DNA of 64,000 nucleotides from Cupriavidus basilensis (GTDB lineage Bacteria > Pseudomonadota > Gammaproteobacteria > Burkholderiales > Burkholderiaceae), in NCBI RefSeq assembly GCF_000832305.1, contig NZ_CP010536.1, positions 1,426,001-1,490,000 on the forward strand. Direction: 5' to 3'. A model generated the notes under the pieces. The model ran no database searches, had not been told where the DNA came from, and saw only the letters and a list, made by a program, of their open reading frames with translations. Of this stretch, positions 51,381-60,364 are shown piece after piece; the first letter of the stretch is position 1, and every line of letters starts with the position of its first letter. A program made the translations under genes and the position numbers.

Positions 51381-52319
51381 ATGTGGTTTCGCAACCTGAC
51401 AGTGCATCGCCTGTCCTCGTTCGCTTTCGGCCCCAGCCAGTTGGCTGAGGCCCTTGCAAAGCATGCATTCGCCACCGCCGGGGGCCTTGAGATGCAGGCT
51501 CAAGGGTGGATCTCGCCGCGCGACAACGGCGAGCTGGTGCATGCCGTGAACGGGCAGATGCTTATTGCGCTCTGCATCGAGAAGAAACTCCTTCCAGCCT
51601 CGGTCGTCAAGGAGGTTGTAAAGGCCCGTTCAGCGGAGCTCGAAAGCCAACAAGGCTTCAAGCCTGGTCGGAAGCAGATGCGGGAGTTGAAGGAATACGT
51701 CACGGAGGAACTGCTTCCCCAGGCGTTCCGCGTCCGCAGTGTCACCCGGGTTTGGATCGATGCAGCGAGCGGCTGGCTAGTGATCGATGCTGGGGCTGGT
51801 GCAAAGGCCGACGCCGTGCGCGGGATGTTATTCAAGTCCATTGACCCGCTGCCGCTGGTCAACCTGCACGTCAACCATTCGCCGGTTGCCGCGATGACGG
51901 ATTGGCTGGCCACGGACGAGGTCCCAAATTCCTTCACCATCGACCAGGATGTCGAACTGCAATCATCTAGCGAAAGCAAGGCCACGGTTCGCTATGCCCG
52001 CCACCCGGTCGACGCGGACGATATGAGCCGCCACATCGCCGCCGGCAAGCGCTGCACGCGCCTGGCGATGACCTGGAGCGACCGCGTGTCCTTCATCCTC
52101 ACGGATGACCTCACTATCAAGCGTGTAGCGCCGCTGGACGTGCTCAAGGAAGCCAAGGATGCGACCGGCGACGCTGACGACGCTTTTGACGGCGATTTCC
52201 TGCTGATGGCCAGCGAGTTGGCGCTGCTGCTGGGTGACCTGGTGGGGGCACTCGGTGGCGAGCGTGTCGAAGCCGCTACCGGCCAGGCCACCGAAGCAAC
52301 GAGCGAGGCGCTGTTATGA
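51381..52319 (+). CDS. rdgC: RdgC-like recombination-associated protein
   Basis: The 312-residue product matches Rdg[61 protein letters not shown], and the long C-domain with [20 protein letters not shown] and [20 protein letters not shown]. RdgC forms a ring around double-stranded DNA and inhibits RecA. A phage copy could modulate host recombination or SOS. Four-base overlap with the next gene. Confidence 0.92.
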   Translation: MWFRNLTVHRLSSFAFGPSQLAEALAKHAFATAGGLEMQAQGWISPRDNGELVHAVNGQMLIALCIEKKLLPASVVKEVVKARSAELESQQGFKPGRKQMRELKEYVTEELLPQAFRVRSVTRVWIDAASGWLVIDAGAGAKADAVRGMLFKSIDPLPLVNLHVNHSPVAAMTDWLATDEVPNSFTIDQDVELQSSSESKATVRYARHPVDADDMSRHIAAGKRCTRLAMTWSDRVSFILTDDLTIKRVAPLDVLKEAKDATGDADDAFDGDFLLMASELALLLGDLVGALGGERVEAATGQATEATSEALL

Positions 52320-52705
52320 GTTGGCGCTTTGTCTATCGGGTGCTGCCGGTGCTTGTCATCCGCACTGATCGGCTAATCCCCGCGCGCTTCCAGGGGTACA
52401 ACCTTGGCCCCGTCATCCTGCTGCGGCCGACTGCTCGGGCGGCGCTGCTCGAGCATGAGCTCACGCACAGCCGCCAGGTGTACCGCACGCTTTTCCTGAT
52501 GGGGGCGATCTACTACCTGTCCAAGCGGTGGCGGCTCCGGTGGGAGGCGGAGGCCTATGCCGTTCAGTGGAAGGCTGGTGACTCGCTTGCCAACCTTTCC
52601 ACCTTCCTGGCCAATAACTACCACCTTGGGATCAGCGTCAGCGAGGCGCAGCGCGCCATCCTCGGTGCCGCCCTCGGGCTTGCCGGCGGCTTCGGCGAAG
52701 CCTAG
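52316..52705 (+). CDS. HExxH-containing protein, zinc-metallopeptidase-like
   Basis: The 129-residue product has [20 protein letters not shown] with an HELTH zinc motif near residue 43, one hydrophobic helix and [14 protein letters not shown], where a third ligand could lie. Proteins like this are common in phage accessory regions. Catalytic activity is not shown. Confidence 0.72.
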   Translation: MSWRFVYRVLPVLVIRTDRLIPARFQGYNLGPVILLRPTARAALLEHELTHSRQVYRTLFLMGAIYYLSKRWRLRWEAEAYAVQWKAGDSLANLSTFLANNYHLGISVSEAQRAILGAALGLAGGFGEA

Positions 52706-52722
52706 ACGGGAGAGCAACAGTG

Positions 52723-53019
52723 ATGGAACTCCAAGGAAAGCACATCGACACGCTCGTCGCTCTCGTTGAGCGTGGCCCGTTAGATGACGGCGACGTACCA
52801 AGTAAGTCAGGCCGCGATGACTTGATCGACAGCGGGCTTGCCGTCCGGGTCGTGGTTAATGGGGCCGACGGCCATACGGCAGCAACCTATGCCGGGCGCG
52901 ATGCCTACGCCGAGCATTTCGGAAACGCAGACACGATCAAGGAGGCAAAGGCGTTCCGCCTGGCTGGCCGGGCAATCAACAGCGCGTCCTACACATCGAA
53001 AGGGGCTGGACATGAATGA
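52723..53019 (+). CDS. Small phage protein, unknown
   Basis: A 98-residue product (MELQGKHIDTLVALVERGPL, then RDDLIDSGLAVRVVVNGADG). The look is a short winged-helix or alpha/beta domain. GGGAGAG lies before the GTG/ATG pair; ATG 52723 is used. It overlaps the next start by eight bases. Confidence 0.68.
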   Translation: MELQGKHIDTLVALVERGPLDDGDVPSKSGRDDLIDSGLAVRVVVNGADGHTAATYAGRDAYAEHFGNADTIKEAKAFRLAGRAINSASYTSKGAGHE

Positions 53020-53467
53020 AGCCAAAGAGCTTGGCGCGCTATCGCCGGAGGAGATGGTCTCCGTCCACCTGCTGCGGGAGGTCAAGCAAGCCCTCGATGA
53101 CGTGCACGGGGTTTGCCAGGAATATGGCTGCCCGCAGGGTGCCACGGTCGCAGATTGGCTGCGGGACAAGCTCGCCGCTCCTCGGACGATCGCGGCCCGC
53201 TCTATCTCGCCAGTGGCCATCGAGTGGACTAGCCCGGACGGCACGGACGCGCTCTTTGCCAGCCAAGACATCACGGGAGCGGTCGAGGCAGTTTTGGTAC
53301 GCCTGGATCCCGGGCATGAAGGCTACGACGGTGGTCCCATCTATCGTCAGACCTGGTTCTCGATCGTCACCAATGGGTTCATCTGCAGCGCAACCGGGAC
53401 CCGGCTTCCCAACGTGACCGGATGGGCTCTTGCCGTGGATTCTAGCAAGGAGGTGAGCCATGGCTGA
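53012..53467 (+). CDS. Phage protein of unknown function
   Basis: The 151-residue product begins MNEAKELGALSPEEMVSVHL and has a helical first half and a beta-rich second half (VEAVLVRLDPGHEGYDGGPI). It overlaps both neighbours by eight bases. No motif recognised. Confidence 0.68.
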   Translation: MNEAKELGALSPEEMVSVHLLREVKQALDDVHGVCQEYGCPQGATVADWLRDKLAAPRTIAARSISPVAIEWTSPDGTDALFASQDITGAVEAVLVRLDPGHEGYDGGPIYRQTWFSIVTNGFICSATGTRLPNVTGWALAVDSSKEVSHG

Positions 53468-55205
53468 GCACGAGATCCCGAGTGAGTTGCACGGCGCTGT
53501 CATGAACCTGTCGTGCACGGTTCCCGCCGAGTACGAAGATGCAGCAGTCAAGATGGGATATCGCGTGGGGCATCGCGACGCGCGGCATGCCGCCGCTGAA
53601 CTTGTTGCTTCATCACGAGCGGAGCAGGCCGAGCGACCGGTTCCTGAGAAGGACATGCACGATGGGTTTGGCATCCCTATGTCAGACACCTTGCAGAATG
53701 CTGTCCACCGCGTCTATTTCCGTGCGGGCCTCCTGGTTGCGCGCGCGGACTTGGCGCGCTTTGTCGGGCTGCAAAACCCCGATGTGGCGGCGTCGATCCG
53801 CGCTTTCTGGTGGCGCGATTTGAGTGAAGATCCCGGAACGCCGCGCCTGCTTAAATGGGATGAAATTGCCGACGGCGGGGAAGAAGGCCCATGGACGGCA
53901 AAGGAGGTCAGTCCTAGCGTGGAGGCCCTGCCGATCGCGCTGCAGTTCCTCGAGGGCATGCCAGGCGAAGTGCCGCTCGAAGCATTGCCCCTCACGGAAC
54001 CCGTGACTGTCGCGAAGGCTCTGCTCGCCGGAGAGCGGGCTCGCGTCGTTCTGGACAACGGCGTAGGCCCGAAGGCAACTGTGCACCTGGTGAACATCGG
54101 GCTGACCGGGTGGGTTCATACGCAGCCCACCGCAGCGGCATATGCGGAAGGATACAACGCCGGGTCCAGCGCTATGCGCCGAGCCATTGCGGGACCCGAG
54201 CAGCGGCTCCGCGCCAAGGCCGCATCTGCTGGCATTGATGGGCAGGCGAATGTCGAGGCCGCTGCGAAGGCTGCGCGCCATGTCTACTGGCTGCCGGCCT
54301 TTCCCGACGACGACTGGGAGCAAGCGTCTCAGACTACAAAGCAGAAATGGATCGAAGTCGCCCGCGCCGCCCTCAACTCTGCTCCCTCGGCGTGTGGGAC
54401 GTGCGGCGATGGTATCCAGCCTGACACACAGACTGGAACGACATGTTCGTGCGCGTCGCAGTCCGCTCGCCCGGCACCTGTCAGCCGGGCGCATAAGTCG
54501 GTGCGTAAGGACACCTTATGGGATGTCGCAGTCAAGTTCTCGGAGTCACGCGGCTATAGCAGCCCGCAGTTGGCTATATCGGCGGCTCCTGATCTCCGTG
54601 CCCCGTCTGCTCCCATCAATGAGGGTGGCAGCGAGCCGGTAGCGTGGGCAATCTTCACCGCCGAGGGGAACATCAGGATCTGGTCGGCAAGTAAGACCAA
54701 TGTCGAAGCCGTGGCAGAGAAGAGTGACTTGGCTCTGACGCCGCTCTACGCCGCCCCGCAAGCGAGCGCCAAGGCGCTGACGGAAACCGTGCATTCGAAG
54801 CTGAAGGAGCTGATCGGAATGCAGTCCGAAGGCGAATGGGATGACTCCATGATTGAGTCCGACGCGCGCAAGTTCACGGATGCATTGATGCCCATCCTGG
54901 CCGCAGAGCAGAGCAGCGAGGACATGCTTGAACGCCTTCGCAATCCGATGCCTCCATTCGGCATGCTAGTTCGCACGCTGCGAATCGTCTCCGGTTCGTT
55001 GCTCATGGATATGGCGAAAGACCTGCAACTCGCGCCCTCCGAACTTAGTGCATACGAATGTGGCAGGAAGCCCATCCCAGAAGAACTTCCGCGCCACGCC
55101 GCAAATTATTTTGAACGGGAAGGTATCGGAGGAACTTTGTCTGCTCTGAGCAGGGCGCGCCGAGTCAGCATCCGCGGCGCAATCTCCAAAGGAGAGGGGA
55201 AGTGA
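53460..55205 (+). CDS. Mosaic phage protein with C-terminal XRE helix-turn-helix
   Basis: The 581-residue product looks assembled from small phage modules. It has a YEDAAVKMGYRVGHRDARHA box near residue 25, a VRADLARF-type middle, AYAEGYNAGSSAMRR near 225, the 'EPVAWAIFTAEGNIRIWS ... LTPLYAAP' module common in small phage proteins (about 395-440), and a C-terminal helix-turn-helix (PFGMLVRTLRIVSGSLLMDM, AKDLQLAPSELSAYECGRKP). The role is unknown. No frameshift is visible, so it reads as one fused gene. Confidence 0.72.
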   Translation: MAEHEIPSELHGAVMNLSCTVPAEYEDAAVKMGYRVGHRDARHAAAELVASSRAEQAERPVPEKDMHDGFGIPMSDTLQNAVHRVYFRAGLLVARADLARFVGLQNPDVAASIRAFWWRDLSEDPGTPRLLKWDEIADGGEEGPWTAKEVSPSVEALPIALQFLEGMPGEVPLEALPLTEPVTVAKALLAGERARVVLDNGVGPKATVHLVNIGLTGWVHTQPTAAAYAEGYNAGSSAMRRAIAGPEQRLRAKAASAGIDGQANVEAAAKAARHVYWLPAFPDDDWEQASQTTKQKWIEVARAALNSAPSACGTCGDGIQPDTQTGTTCSCASQSARPAPVSRAHKSVRKDTLWDVAVKFSESRGYSSPQLAISAAPDLRAPSAPINEGGSEPVAWAIFTAEGNIRIWSASKTNVEAVAEKSDLALTPLYAAPQASAKALTETVHSKLKELIGMQSEGEWDDSMIESDARKFTDALMPILAAEQSSEDMLERLRNPMPPFGMLVRTLRIVSGSLLMDMAKDLQLAPSELSAYECGRKPIPEELPRHAANYFEREGIGGTLSALSRARRVSIRGAISKGEGK

Positions 55206-55459
55206 GCGACATACGACAACTACCCGCGCCACTCGAAACCAGCCGACCAGCGCCGAAGCGTATCGTGCGCCCGTGCGAATGGCAGCTTGTCAGTGCCGTT
55301 CAAGCCCTGGAAACACAGATGGGCTCCGTTGAGGCTTACAACCGGCTGTGCGATGCGGCGCGGAACCTGAAGCAGAAGATAGACGCCGGCCAGGGCCATG
55401 CCCAGCACGCGATGTGGGCAACCGACCCGAAGTGGATTTATCCCGCAGGAGGGGAATGA
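55202..55459 (+). CDS. Small phage protein, GTG start
   Basis: An 85-residue product (DIRQLPAPLETSRPAPKRIV, then LVSAVQALETQMGSVEAYNR). GTG 55202 overlaps the preceding stop by four bases. No family recognised. Confidence 0.65.
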   Translation: MSDIRQLPAPLETSRPAPKRIVRPCEWQLVSAVQALETQMGSVEAYNRLCDAARNLKQKIDAGQGHAQHAMWATDPKWIYPAGGE

Positions 55460-55460
55460 G

Positions 55461-56576
55461 ATGAGCGCCATGACTGAGAGCGCAGAGCGGCTGGAGCGCG
55501 AGGCTTTTGAGGCTTGGTTTGAAAGTTGGCGTCGCAGCACTTGGCGGCCGCTTCCGTCTGATCCTCGCATTGAGTGCCCGGCGCATTGGAACACTGCCGC
55601 AAGGTGGCATATGGAGATTGCATGGAAAGCCGCACGCCGAGCCCCAGCGGAGGCCAGGTCATCGGAGATAGAGAGCATGCTGGAACAGCCCGTACGCTTC
55701 GATTTTGAAGGTTTCCAGCGATCGTTATCAGCTACGGTCGTGGCGCGGAATTTGACGTGGAAGCAGGTCGCCGAGGAAACGGGGGTAAGCCAGACGACGT
55801 TAAGTCGGATAGCTCACGGACGGAAGCCTGATGGTCCTAGCCTCGCGGTGTTGATGTACTGGGCCAATCTGCCGTTGTGCGATTTGGTCAGTCTACCCGC
55901 CCCGAATATGGCGGGGGCATACGACCGGGAGGCTCAAGGGAGCCGGATGACTCGTATGCCCCAATATCAATTCAACGAAGACTGGGCGAAGCGCATGGGT
56001 GCTCATACGCCTCTTACCGAATGTTCGGTTCTAAGCTACGTGAATACACTTCTCGCCCAAGGGTTGGTACCCGCCTCGCGGCCGGCGTGCGCAGCCTGCG
56101 GAGGCAATGATGGCGACATTCCTTGCGCATACCCGGATGGCACGCATCGCAGTTGTCTCCGCGCTGAGCAGCATATCGCGGTAGAGCGTGGCGGCGATAT
56201 TGCGGCTGGCCTGTTCCTGCGCACCAAAGGCAGCGGCTGGAAGGAAGTGCAAAAGACCTTCGCCGGGCAGCCGGACGTGGTGACTCTGTATCACGCGGCG
56301 GGTTGGCCGAGCGCTACTGAGGCGCAACCCAGCGCCACAATGCGCGGCTCGCAGATCCCAGCCGGCCTCCAACACGGCGCGGGAGCCTATGCGCGCTGCT
56401 CGTACTGTGGTCGGTACTCAGACAACCCCAAATCCCTGTCGCGTGAGAGTTTTCCTTGCGACTGTGGGGAAACGCACGGCTGGTGCGGCTCGTTTGTGAA
56501 GCCCAACGCCGAATCGAAGTGGAGCGAGGCGGGCATCATGGCGCGCCCCGCAATTGCCAAAGGAGAAGCAGAGTGA
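55461..56576 (+). CDS. Mosaic phage protein with central XRE helix-turn-helix
   Basis: The 371-residue product starts with a phage 'EREAFEAWFESWRRSTW' box, then a helix-turn-helix at about 95-135 (NLTWKQVAEETGVSQTTLSR, IAHGRKPDGPSLAVLMYWAN). A middle module follows (FNEDWAKRMGAHTPLTE) and then two cysteine-rich segments (PACAACGGNDGDIPC, RCSYCGRYSDNP, CDCGETHGWCG). It resembles the upstream mosaic protein in construction. Function unknown. Confidence 0.72.
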   Translation: MSAMTESAERLEREAFEAWFESWRRSTWRPLPSDPRIECPAHWNTAARWHMEIAWKAARRAPAEARSSEIESMLEQPVRFDFEGFQRSLSATVVARNLTWKQVAEETGVSQTTLSRIAHGRKPDGPSLAVLMYWANLPLCDLVSLPAPNMAGAYDREAQGSRMTRMPQYQFNEDWAKRMGAHTPLTECSVLSYVNTLLAQGLVPASRPACAACGGNDGDIPCAYPDGTHRSCLRAEQHIAVERGGDIAAGLFLRTKGSGWKEVQKTFAGQPDVVTLYHAAGWPSATEAQPSATMRGSQIPAGLQHGAGAYARCSYCGRYSDNPKSLSRESFPCDCGETHGWCGSFVKPNAESKWSEAGIMARPAIAKGEAE

Positions 56577-57079
56577 AGAAAACCGCTGTGGTTTCCGAGT
56601 GCGGCACTTACCGCTACCGGCTCGGCCGGCGCTGGGACGATGGCCCGGCTATGCTGTTCGTGATGCTCAACCCATCAACGGCAGATGCCGAGCAGGACGA
56701 TCCGACCATCCGAAAATGCATCGGGTTTGCCACGAGGAAAGGGTTTGGCGCTGTCGAGGTGGTCAACCTGTTCGGGTACCGCGCGACCAACCCCGCCGAC
56801 CTGAAGGCGGCCGGCTATGACAGCGGGCCCGAAAACCAGCGTGCCATCACCGATGCGGTGCGCGAATCGATAGACGAGGGTGGCGCTATCGTCCTTGCCT
56901 GGGGAGCAAACGCGCGCGGACTAGCGGCTCCGGTAGTGGTGCAAGGCATTGTCCGTGGGATGGGCGCCAAGGCGCACGCACTGCGGCTGCTGGATGACGG
57001 CACGCCTGCGCATCCTCTTATGCTGCCATATTCGTGCGAACTGGTTGAGGTGGCCGGCGCTGGTGCCATGGTGGAGTAG
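56573..57079 (+). CDS. DUF1643 family protein
   Basis: The 168-residue product has the DUF1643 signature: YRYRLGRRWDDGPAMLFVML, NPSTADAEQDDPTIRKCIGF, VVNLFGYRATNPADLKAAGY and then the AIVLAWGANA segment. The family is common in phages and has no firm function, though its fold may be glycosylase-like. It starts at GTG 56573 within the preceding stop and ends four bases before the MazG-like gene. Confidence 0.88.
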   Translation: MKKTAVVSECGTYRYRLGRRWDDGPAMLFVMLNPSTADAEQDDPTIRKCIGFATRKGFGAVEVVNLFGYRATNPADLKAAGYDSGPENQRAITDAVRESIDEGGAIVLAWGANARGLAAPVVVQGIVRGMGAKAHALRLLDDGTPAHPLMLPYSCELVEVAGAGAMVE

Positions 57080-57083
57080 CGCG

Positions 57084-57563
57084 ATGGCTGAGCAACTGAA
57101 TCTTGATGAGCTGGAGCGGCTGGCGAAGGTGGCTACCGAGGACTTTCAGGCCCGCGTGCAGCCGTGGATGATGGCTTGCTTCGGCGCGGAGATCTCAGCC
57201 GATGCGCAGGAGCGCAACCATCGGTTCCTTGAGGAAGCACTAGAACTGGTGCAGGCGTGCGGCGCGACGCAAAGCGAGGCCCACCAGCTGGTCGATTACG
57301 TCTACGGCAGGCCGGTAGGAGAGAAGGTACAGGAGGTCGGCGGAGTCATGGTGACGCTGGCAGCGCTGTGCCTGGCACAGGACCTGGACATGCACGCCGC
57401 CGGCGAGACTGAGCTCGCGCGCATCTGGACCAAGGTCGAGCAGATTCGGGCGAAGCAGGCAGCAAAGCCAAAGCACTCTCCGTTGCCGCAGCACGTTTCC
57501 GGGCTAGACATCTACAAGAGCGGCCGCTATTGGCTGAAGAAACCAATTCAAGAGATCGAATAA
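57084..57563 (+). CDS. MazG-like nucleotide pyrophosphohydrolase
   Basis: The 159-residue all-helical protein has RNHRFLEEALELVQACGATQ (the EEALE metal-binding helix) and LVDYVYGRPVGEKVQEVGGV with MVTLAALCLAQDLD, typical of phage MazG-like NTP pyrophosphatases. Such enzymes may lower nucleotide alarmones or clean the dNTP pool. It overlaps the next start by one base. Confidence 0.85.
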   Translation: MAEQLNLDELERLAKVATEDFQARVQPWMMACFGAEISADAQERNHRFLEEALELVQACGATQSEAHQLVDYVYGRPVGEKVQEVGGVMVTLAALCLAQDLDMHAAGETELARIWTKVEQIRAKQAAKPKHSPLPQHVSGLDIYKSGRYWLKKPIQEIE

Positions 57564-58123
57564 TGAAAAGCCCAACCTTTGCCCCAGCATACCTGTCGTA
57601 TTTCCCCATGCTGGCGGAAGTAGCGCAGAAGCACGGCTATGCCCTGGCCGCGCACGGCAGCCTTGTTAGCGATTTCGACCTGGTAGCGATCCCTTGGAAG
57701 GCGGAGGCCTCGTCAGCCGAAGAGCTGATGCGGGCAATTGCCAAGTACGCAGACGCATGCATGGATCTGAAGGATGGCCACGGCGTGCCATTGCACGTGC
57801 GAGAGCGGAAACCGCACGGGCGCGTGTCCTGGTCCATCCAATTAGGCAATGGCGCGTACATCGATCTGAGCGTCATGCCGCTGCTTGCCACCCACTCCCC
57901 GTCTCCCGTGCAGTCACAGGCTCGGGCGTGCGGCTGCCACAAGTGCATCAGGGACAAGGACGACGCTTCTGGCATACCACTCGCATTGACGCGCATGGTT
58001 CTCTGCCCGACCTGTGGAAACAAGCGGTGCCCACGCGCCTCCGACCACGACCGTGCATGTACTGGAAGCAATGAGCCTGGCCAAGAGGGGAGCATCTACC
58101 CCAGGCCGCATTTTCAAGACTGA
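57563..58123 (+). CDS. Nucleotidyltransferase-like protein with zinc-binding tail
   Basis: The 186-residue product has AAHGSLVSDFDLVAIPWKAE at about residues 29-48, a GS-x-DxD nucleotidyltransferase pattern, and VSWSIQLGNGAYIDLSVMP with a third possible acidic residue. The C-terminal 60 residues hold CGCHKC and CPTCGNKRC, two Cys pairs. The first domain is common in phage accessory clusters; the fused zinc tail is less so. Target molecule unknown. Confidence 0.8.
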   Translation: MKSPTFAPAYLSYFPMLAEVAQKHGYALAAHGSLVSDFDLVAIPWKAEASSAEELMRAIAKYADACMDLKDGHGVPLHVRERKPHGRVSWSIQLGNGAYIDLSVMPLLATHSPSPVQSQARACGCHKCIRDKDDASGIPLALTRMVLCPTCGNKRCPRASDHDRACTGSNEPGQEGSIYPRPHFQD

Positions 58124-58139
58124 CCTGGAGGTCCAAACC

Positions 58140-58232
58140 ATGGATGCAGCAAGGCCACTACGGGTTTGCATACGATGCACTGGTCAGCACTCGGTGCAGC
58201 ACTGCCCTTGGCCATCAGGAGATGACAAATAA
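58140..58232 (+). CDS. Very small zinc-knuckle-like protein
   Basis: A 30-residue frame (MDAARPLRVCIRCTGQHSVQ, then HCPWPSGDDK) with CxxCxxxH...C spacing and GGAGG nine bases before ATG 58140. The strong ribosome site and the zinc-knuckle pattern argue that it is real; the frame extends further upstream (ATG 58071) as an alternative. Confidence 0.55.
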   Translation: MDAARPLRVCIRCTGQHSVQHCPWPSGDDK

Positions 58233-58802
58233 AGGTTGGCGCAATCTAGTGCGGGGCTAAGTGAAAACACCTAGAAAATATATCTGCATGACGTTTTAAT
58301 CACAAACAGGTGGTGTGCGCACTGCGGAAATATCGCCGGAAACCTAAGCGCCGTGCGGGTTTCCGGCCTGATTACCCATCCCGATGCAAAACGCGCTGGC
58401 GCTTGGAAAAGGAGATTAGCAAATTTCTTCGCGCGCGCAACTATTTGATCGGAACGCCTTTTTGGGGCGTTTGCAGAGTGGTCGAAATGCCCTTAAAGTC
58501 ATCTCCACACCGAATCAAACAAGGGGAGTCACCGTGAAACAACAGGGCAAGAGCGAACGCTATTCGAACTCTGCCCCGTCTGACATGCGGGGTGCCGACT
58601 ACCCAAGGGACGGGAGAACGATGCTGCGTCGACCGCGCTGTCAGCGAGACTAGCCCCTGATCCTCCATTCGACCCGGTGCCGCAGCCTTGTAGCCTAGCC
58701 GGCAACTGGGCCCATCGCAGTTCGACGCATTGAAAAACTGCTGGAATCAATAGCCATATGTGGCGCATAATAGTTCGATGATGCTATCGAGGAGGGATTC
58801 GC
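58233..58802. other. 570-base gap with hairpins and an operator copy
   Basis: No convincing gene. It holds an inverted repeat CCGGAAACC/GGTTTCCGG (58336-58344 and 58358-58366), a hairpin AACGCC/GGCGTT (58453-58471) that may terminate, and an operator copy TAGCCATATGTGGCGC at 58751-58766 running into CATAAT (58766-58771). GGAGGG then precedes the next gene. Open frames such as 58310-58537 have no family features. Confidence 0.6.
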
Positions 58803-59171
58803 TTGAGAACCAAAATCGCTCATATCGCGGCGCTAGCGGCAATGGGGACGCTTGCTCACCAGCAGCGAGAACCCCAGAGCGCGCCACTGCCAGCACCAGT
58901 ACCGCCGCGCGTTGAAATCAACCCGGAGCGCGTTCGACAAGCCATTCATGTCGTATGCCTTAAGCGCATGGGAAAGACCGCCACGTTCACCCGGGAGAAC
59001 CTGCGTCGTCAGATCGAGTGGGTGCTGCCGCTGAGCGTGCCAGAACTCGCTCGCCTGCAGACTGACATCAACAAAATGGTTCATGAGGTCATCACCACGC
59101 AGCGGGAGGCCGGGCGGGTTCGCCGCGTCAAGAAAGGGCTGTACCGCTGGGTCGGAGGGCCGTTGGAATGA
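58803..59171 (+). CDS. Phage protein, TTG start
   Basis: The 122-residue product has a Pro/Ala-rich start and then a basic winged-helix-like domain (NPERVRQAIHVVCLKRMGKT, ATFTRENLRRQIEWVLPLSV, RVRRVKKGLYRWVGG). GGAGGG lies before TTG 58803. It is probably a DNA-binding protein; its C-terminus resembles that of the next gene (both end in a KGLYRW / TGLYRT pattern), so the pair may be paralogous. Confidence 0.7.
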   Translation: MRTKIAHIAALAAMGTLAHQQREPQSAPLPAPVPPRVEINPERVRQAIHVVCLKRMGKTATFTRENLRRQIEWVLPLSVPELARLQTDINKMVHEVITTQREAGRVRRVKKGLYRWVGGPLE

Positions 59172-59446
59172 AGGTGCGTGGGTTTGAGGTGCCTGTAGAG
59201 ATCAAAGCCGCTGCCTTGGCGCGCATGGAACGCGGGCCTTTCGTGGTGGCAGAGATTGTGCCCTTGGTTAGGAAGATGCTGCCTCCGGACCTTAGAGCTG
59301 ACTGCACGGTGTTCCGGTTGAGCCATAGCGAAATTGCTGATCGCATCGTTGATCGCATTTTGCAGGGTGAGAAGAAGGCCGGCCGAGTTGAGAAGACTGG
59401 CCTATACCGCACCGGTTCGCCCATCTGGCGGTGGGTGTCTGAATGA
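59168..59446 (+). CDS. Small winged-helix-like phage protein
   Basis: A 92-residue product (MKVRGFEVPVEIKAAALARM, ERGPFVVAEIVPLVRK, KKAGRVEKTGLYRTGSPIWR). Overlaps the preceding stop by four bases and shares its domain type. Likely a small DNA-binding protein; no specific function. Confidence 0.7.
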   Translation: MKVRGFEVPVEIKAAALARMERGPFVVAEIVPLVRKMLPPDLRADCTVFRLSHSEIADRIVDRILQGEKKAGRVEKTGLYRTGSPIWRWVSE

Positions 59447-59459
59447 TGAAGGCGAGAAA

Positions 59460-59849
59460 ATGACGTGTGACATAAGCGCCATGAGGGCAGCGGCAGAAGC
59501 CGCCATAGAGCATGGTGAAAAAATCGGCGAAACCGCCTGGTACGAGAAGGGCTCGCTGCAGGGCGTGACCTGCGACATCATCGGTGAAGACGATGACGCC
59601 CATATCGCGGGATGCTCGCCGGTAACGATCCTGGAATTGATCGCCAGGGTTGAGCGCGCGGAGGCAGCCGCCCGTGCATTGATTCACTGGTACAAGCCGG
59701 AAGTCGAAGGACTCAAGGCAGACTACCACCCCTATGACACGTTGATGATGCCCGTGGCCGACTTCGTCAAGGCTGAGATGGATTCGGGGCCTCAGGGACA
59801 ACTCGACCTTTCCCCCGATCGAGGCAATACCGCACGGGTGGCGTCATGA
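59460..59849 (+). CDS. Phage protein of unknown function
   Basis: The 129-residue product starts MTCDISAMRAAAEAAIEHGE and has an acidic middle (DIIGEDDDAHIAGCSPVTIL, ELIARVERAEAAARALIHWY). It overlaps the macro-domain gene by four bases. No function recognised. Confidence 0.7.
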   Translation: MTCDISAMRAAAEAAIEHGEKIGETAWYEKGSLQGVTCDIIGEDDDAHIAGCSPVTILELIARVERAEAAARALIHWYKPEVEGLKADYHPYDTLMMPVADFVKAEMDSGPQGQLDLSPDRGNTARVAS

Positions 59850-60364
59850 GGTTCAATTTCCGTTGCACCAATGTCGATGTTTGCCTGGCCATGGTCCAGC
59901 ATTTCGTGGGGATAGGCGACGTGAACATTGCCTGTGCCGACATCTTCAGCGCAGGCCGTGCAGATGCGATCGTGAGCCCAGCAAATAGCTACGGCTACAT
60001 GGATGGGGGAATCGACCTGGTCTACATCCGGCGCTTCGGGTGGGATCTGCAGACGCGTCTGCAAATGTTGCTTAGGGAACGCCACGGCGGTGTGCTGCCC
60101 ATCGGCCAGGCCGTCGCAGTGCCGACCGGGGACCCCGAGATCCCGACCATGATCAGTTCGCCAACTATGGTGCGCCCTAGTCCTGTTCCGCTGTCTCAAA
60201 ACGCCTACCTTGCGACCCGGGCCGCATTGCTTATAGCTCGGAAGTTGGGGGTTGAAATCCTGCTTGGCACCGGCATGTGCACGCTCACCGGCCGCATGGC
60301 TCCGGCAGAGAGTGCGGCTCAGATGCGGAAAGCGTGGGATGAGGTGATGGTGCGGCCGGTATGA
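59846..60364 (+). CDS. Macro-domain (ADP-ribose-binding) protein
   Basis: The 172-residue product has DAIVSPANSYGYMDGGIDLV (residues about 44-63), the N-terminal macro motif with Asn and the glycine loop, then LPIGQAVAVPTGDPEIPTMI and the C-terminal ILLGTGMCTLTGRMAPAESA. Macro domains bind or remove ADP-ribose and its derivatives. In a phage it might reverse ADP-ribosylation-based defences or handle NAD-derived signals; that is inference. It overlaps both neighbours by four bases. Confidence 0.82.
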   Translation: MRFNFRCTNVDVCLAMVQHFVGIGDVNIACADIFSAGRADAIVSPANSYGYMDGGIDLVYIRRFGWDLQTRLQMLLRERHGGVLPIGQAVAVPTGDPEIPTMISSPTMVRPSPVPLSQNAYLATRAALLIARKLGVEILLGTGMCTLTGRMAPAESAAQMRKAWDEVMVRPV

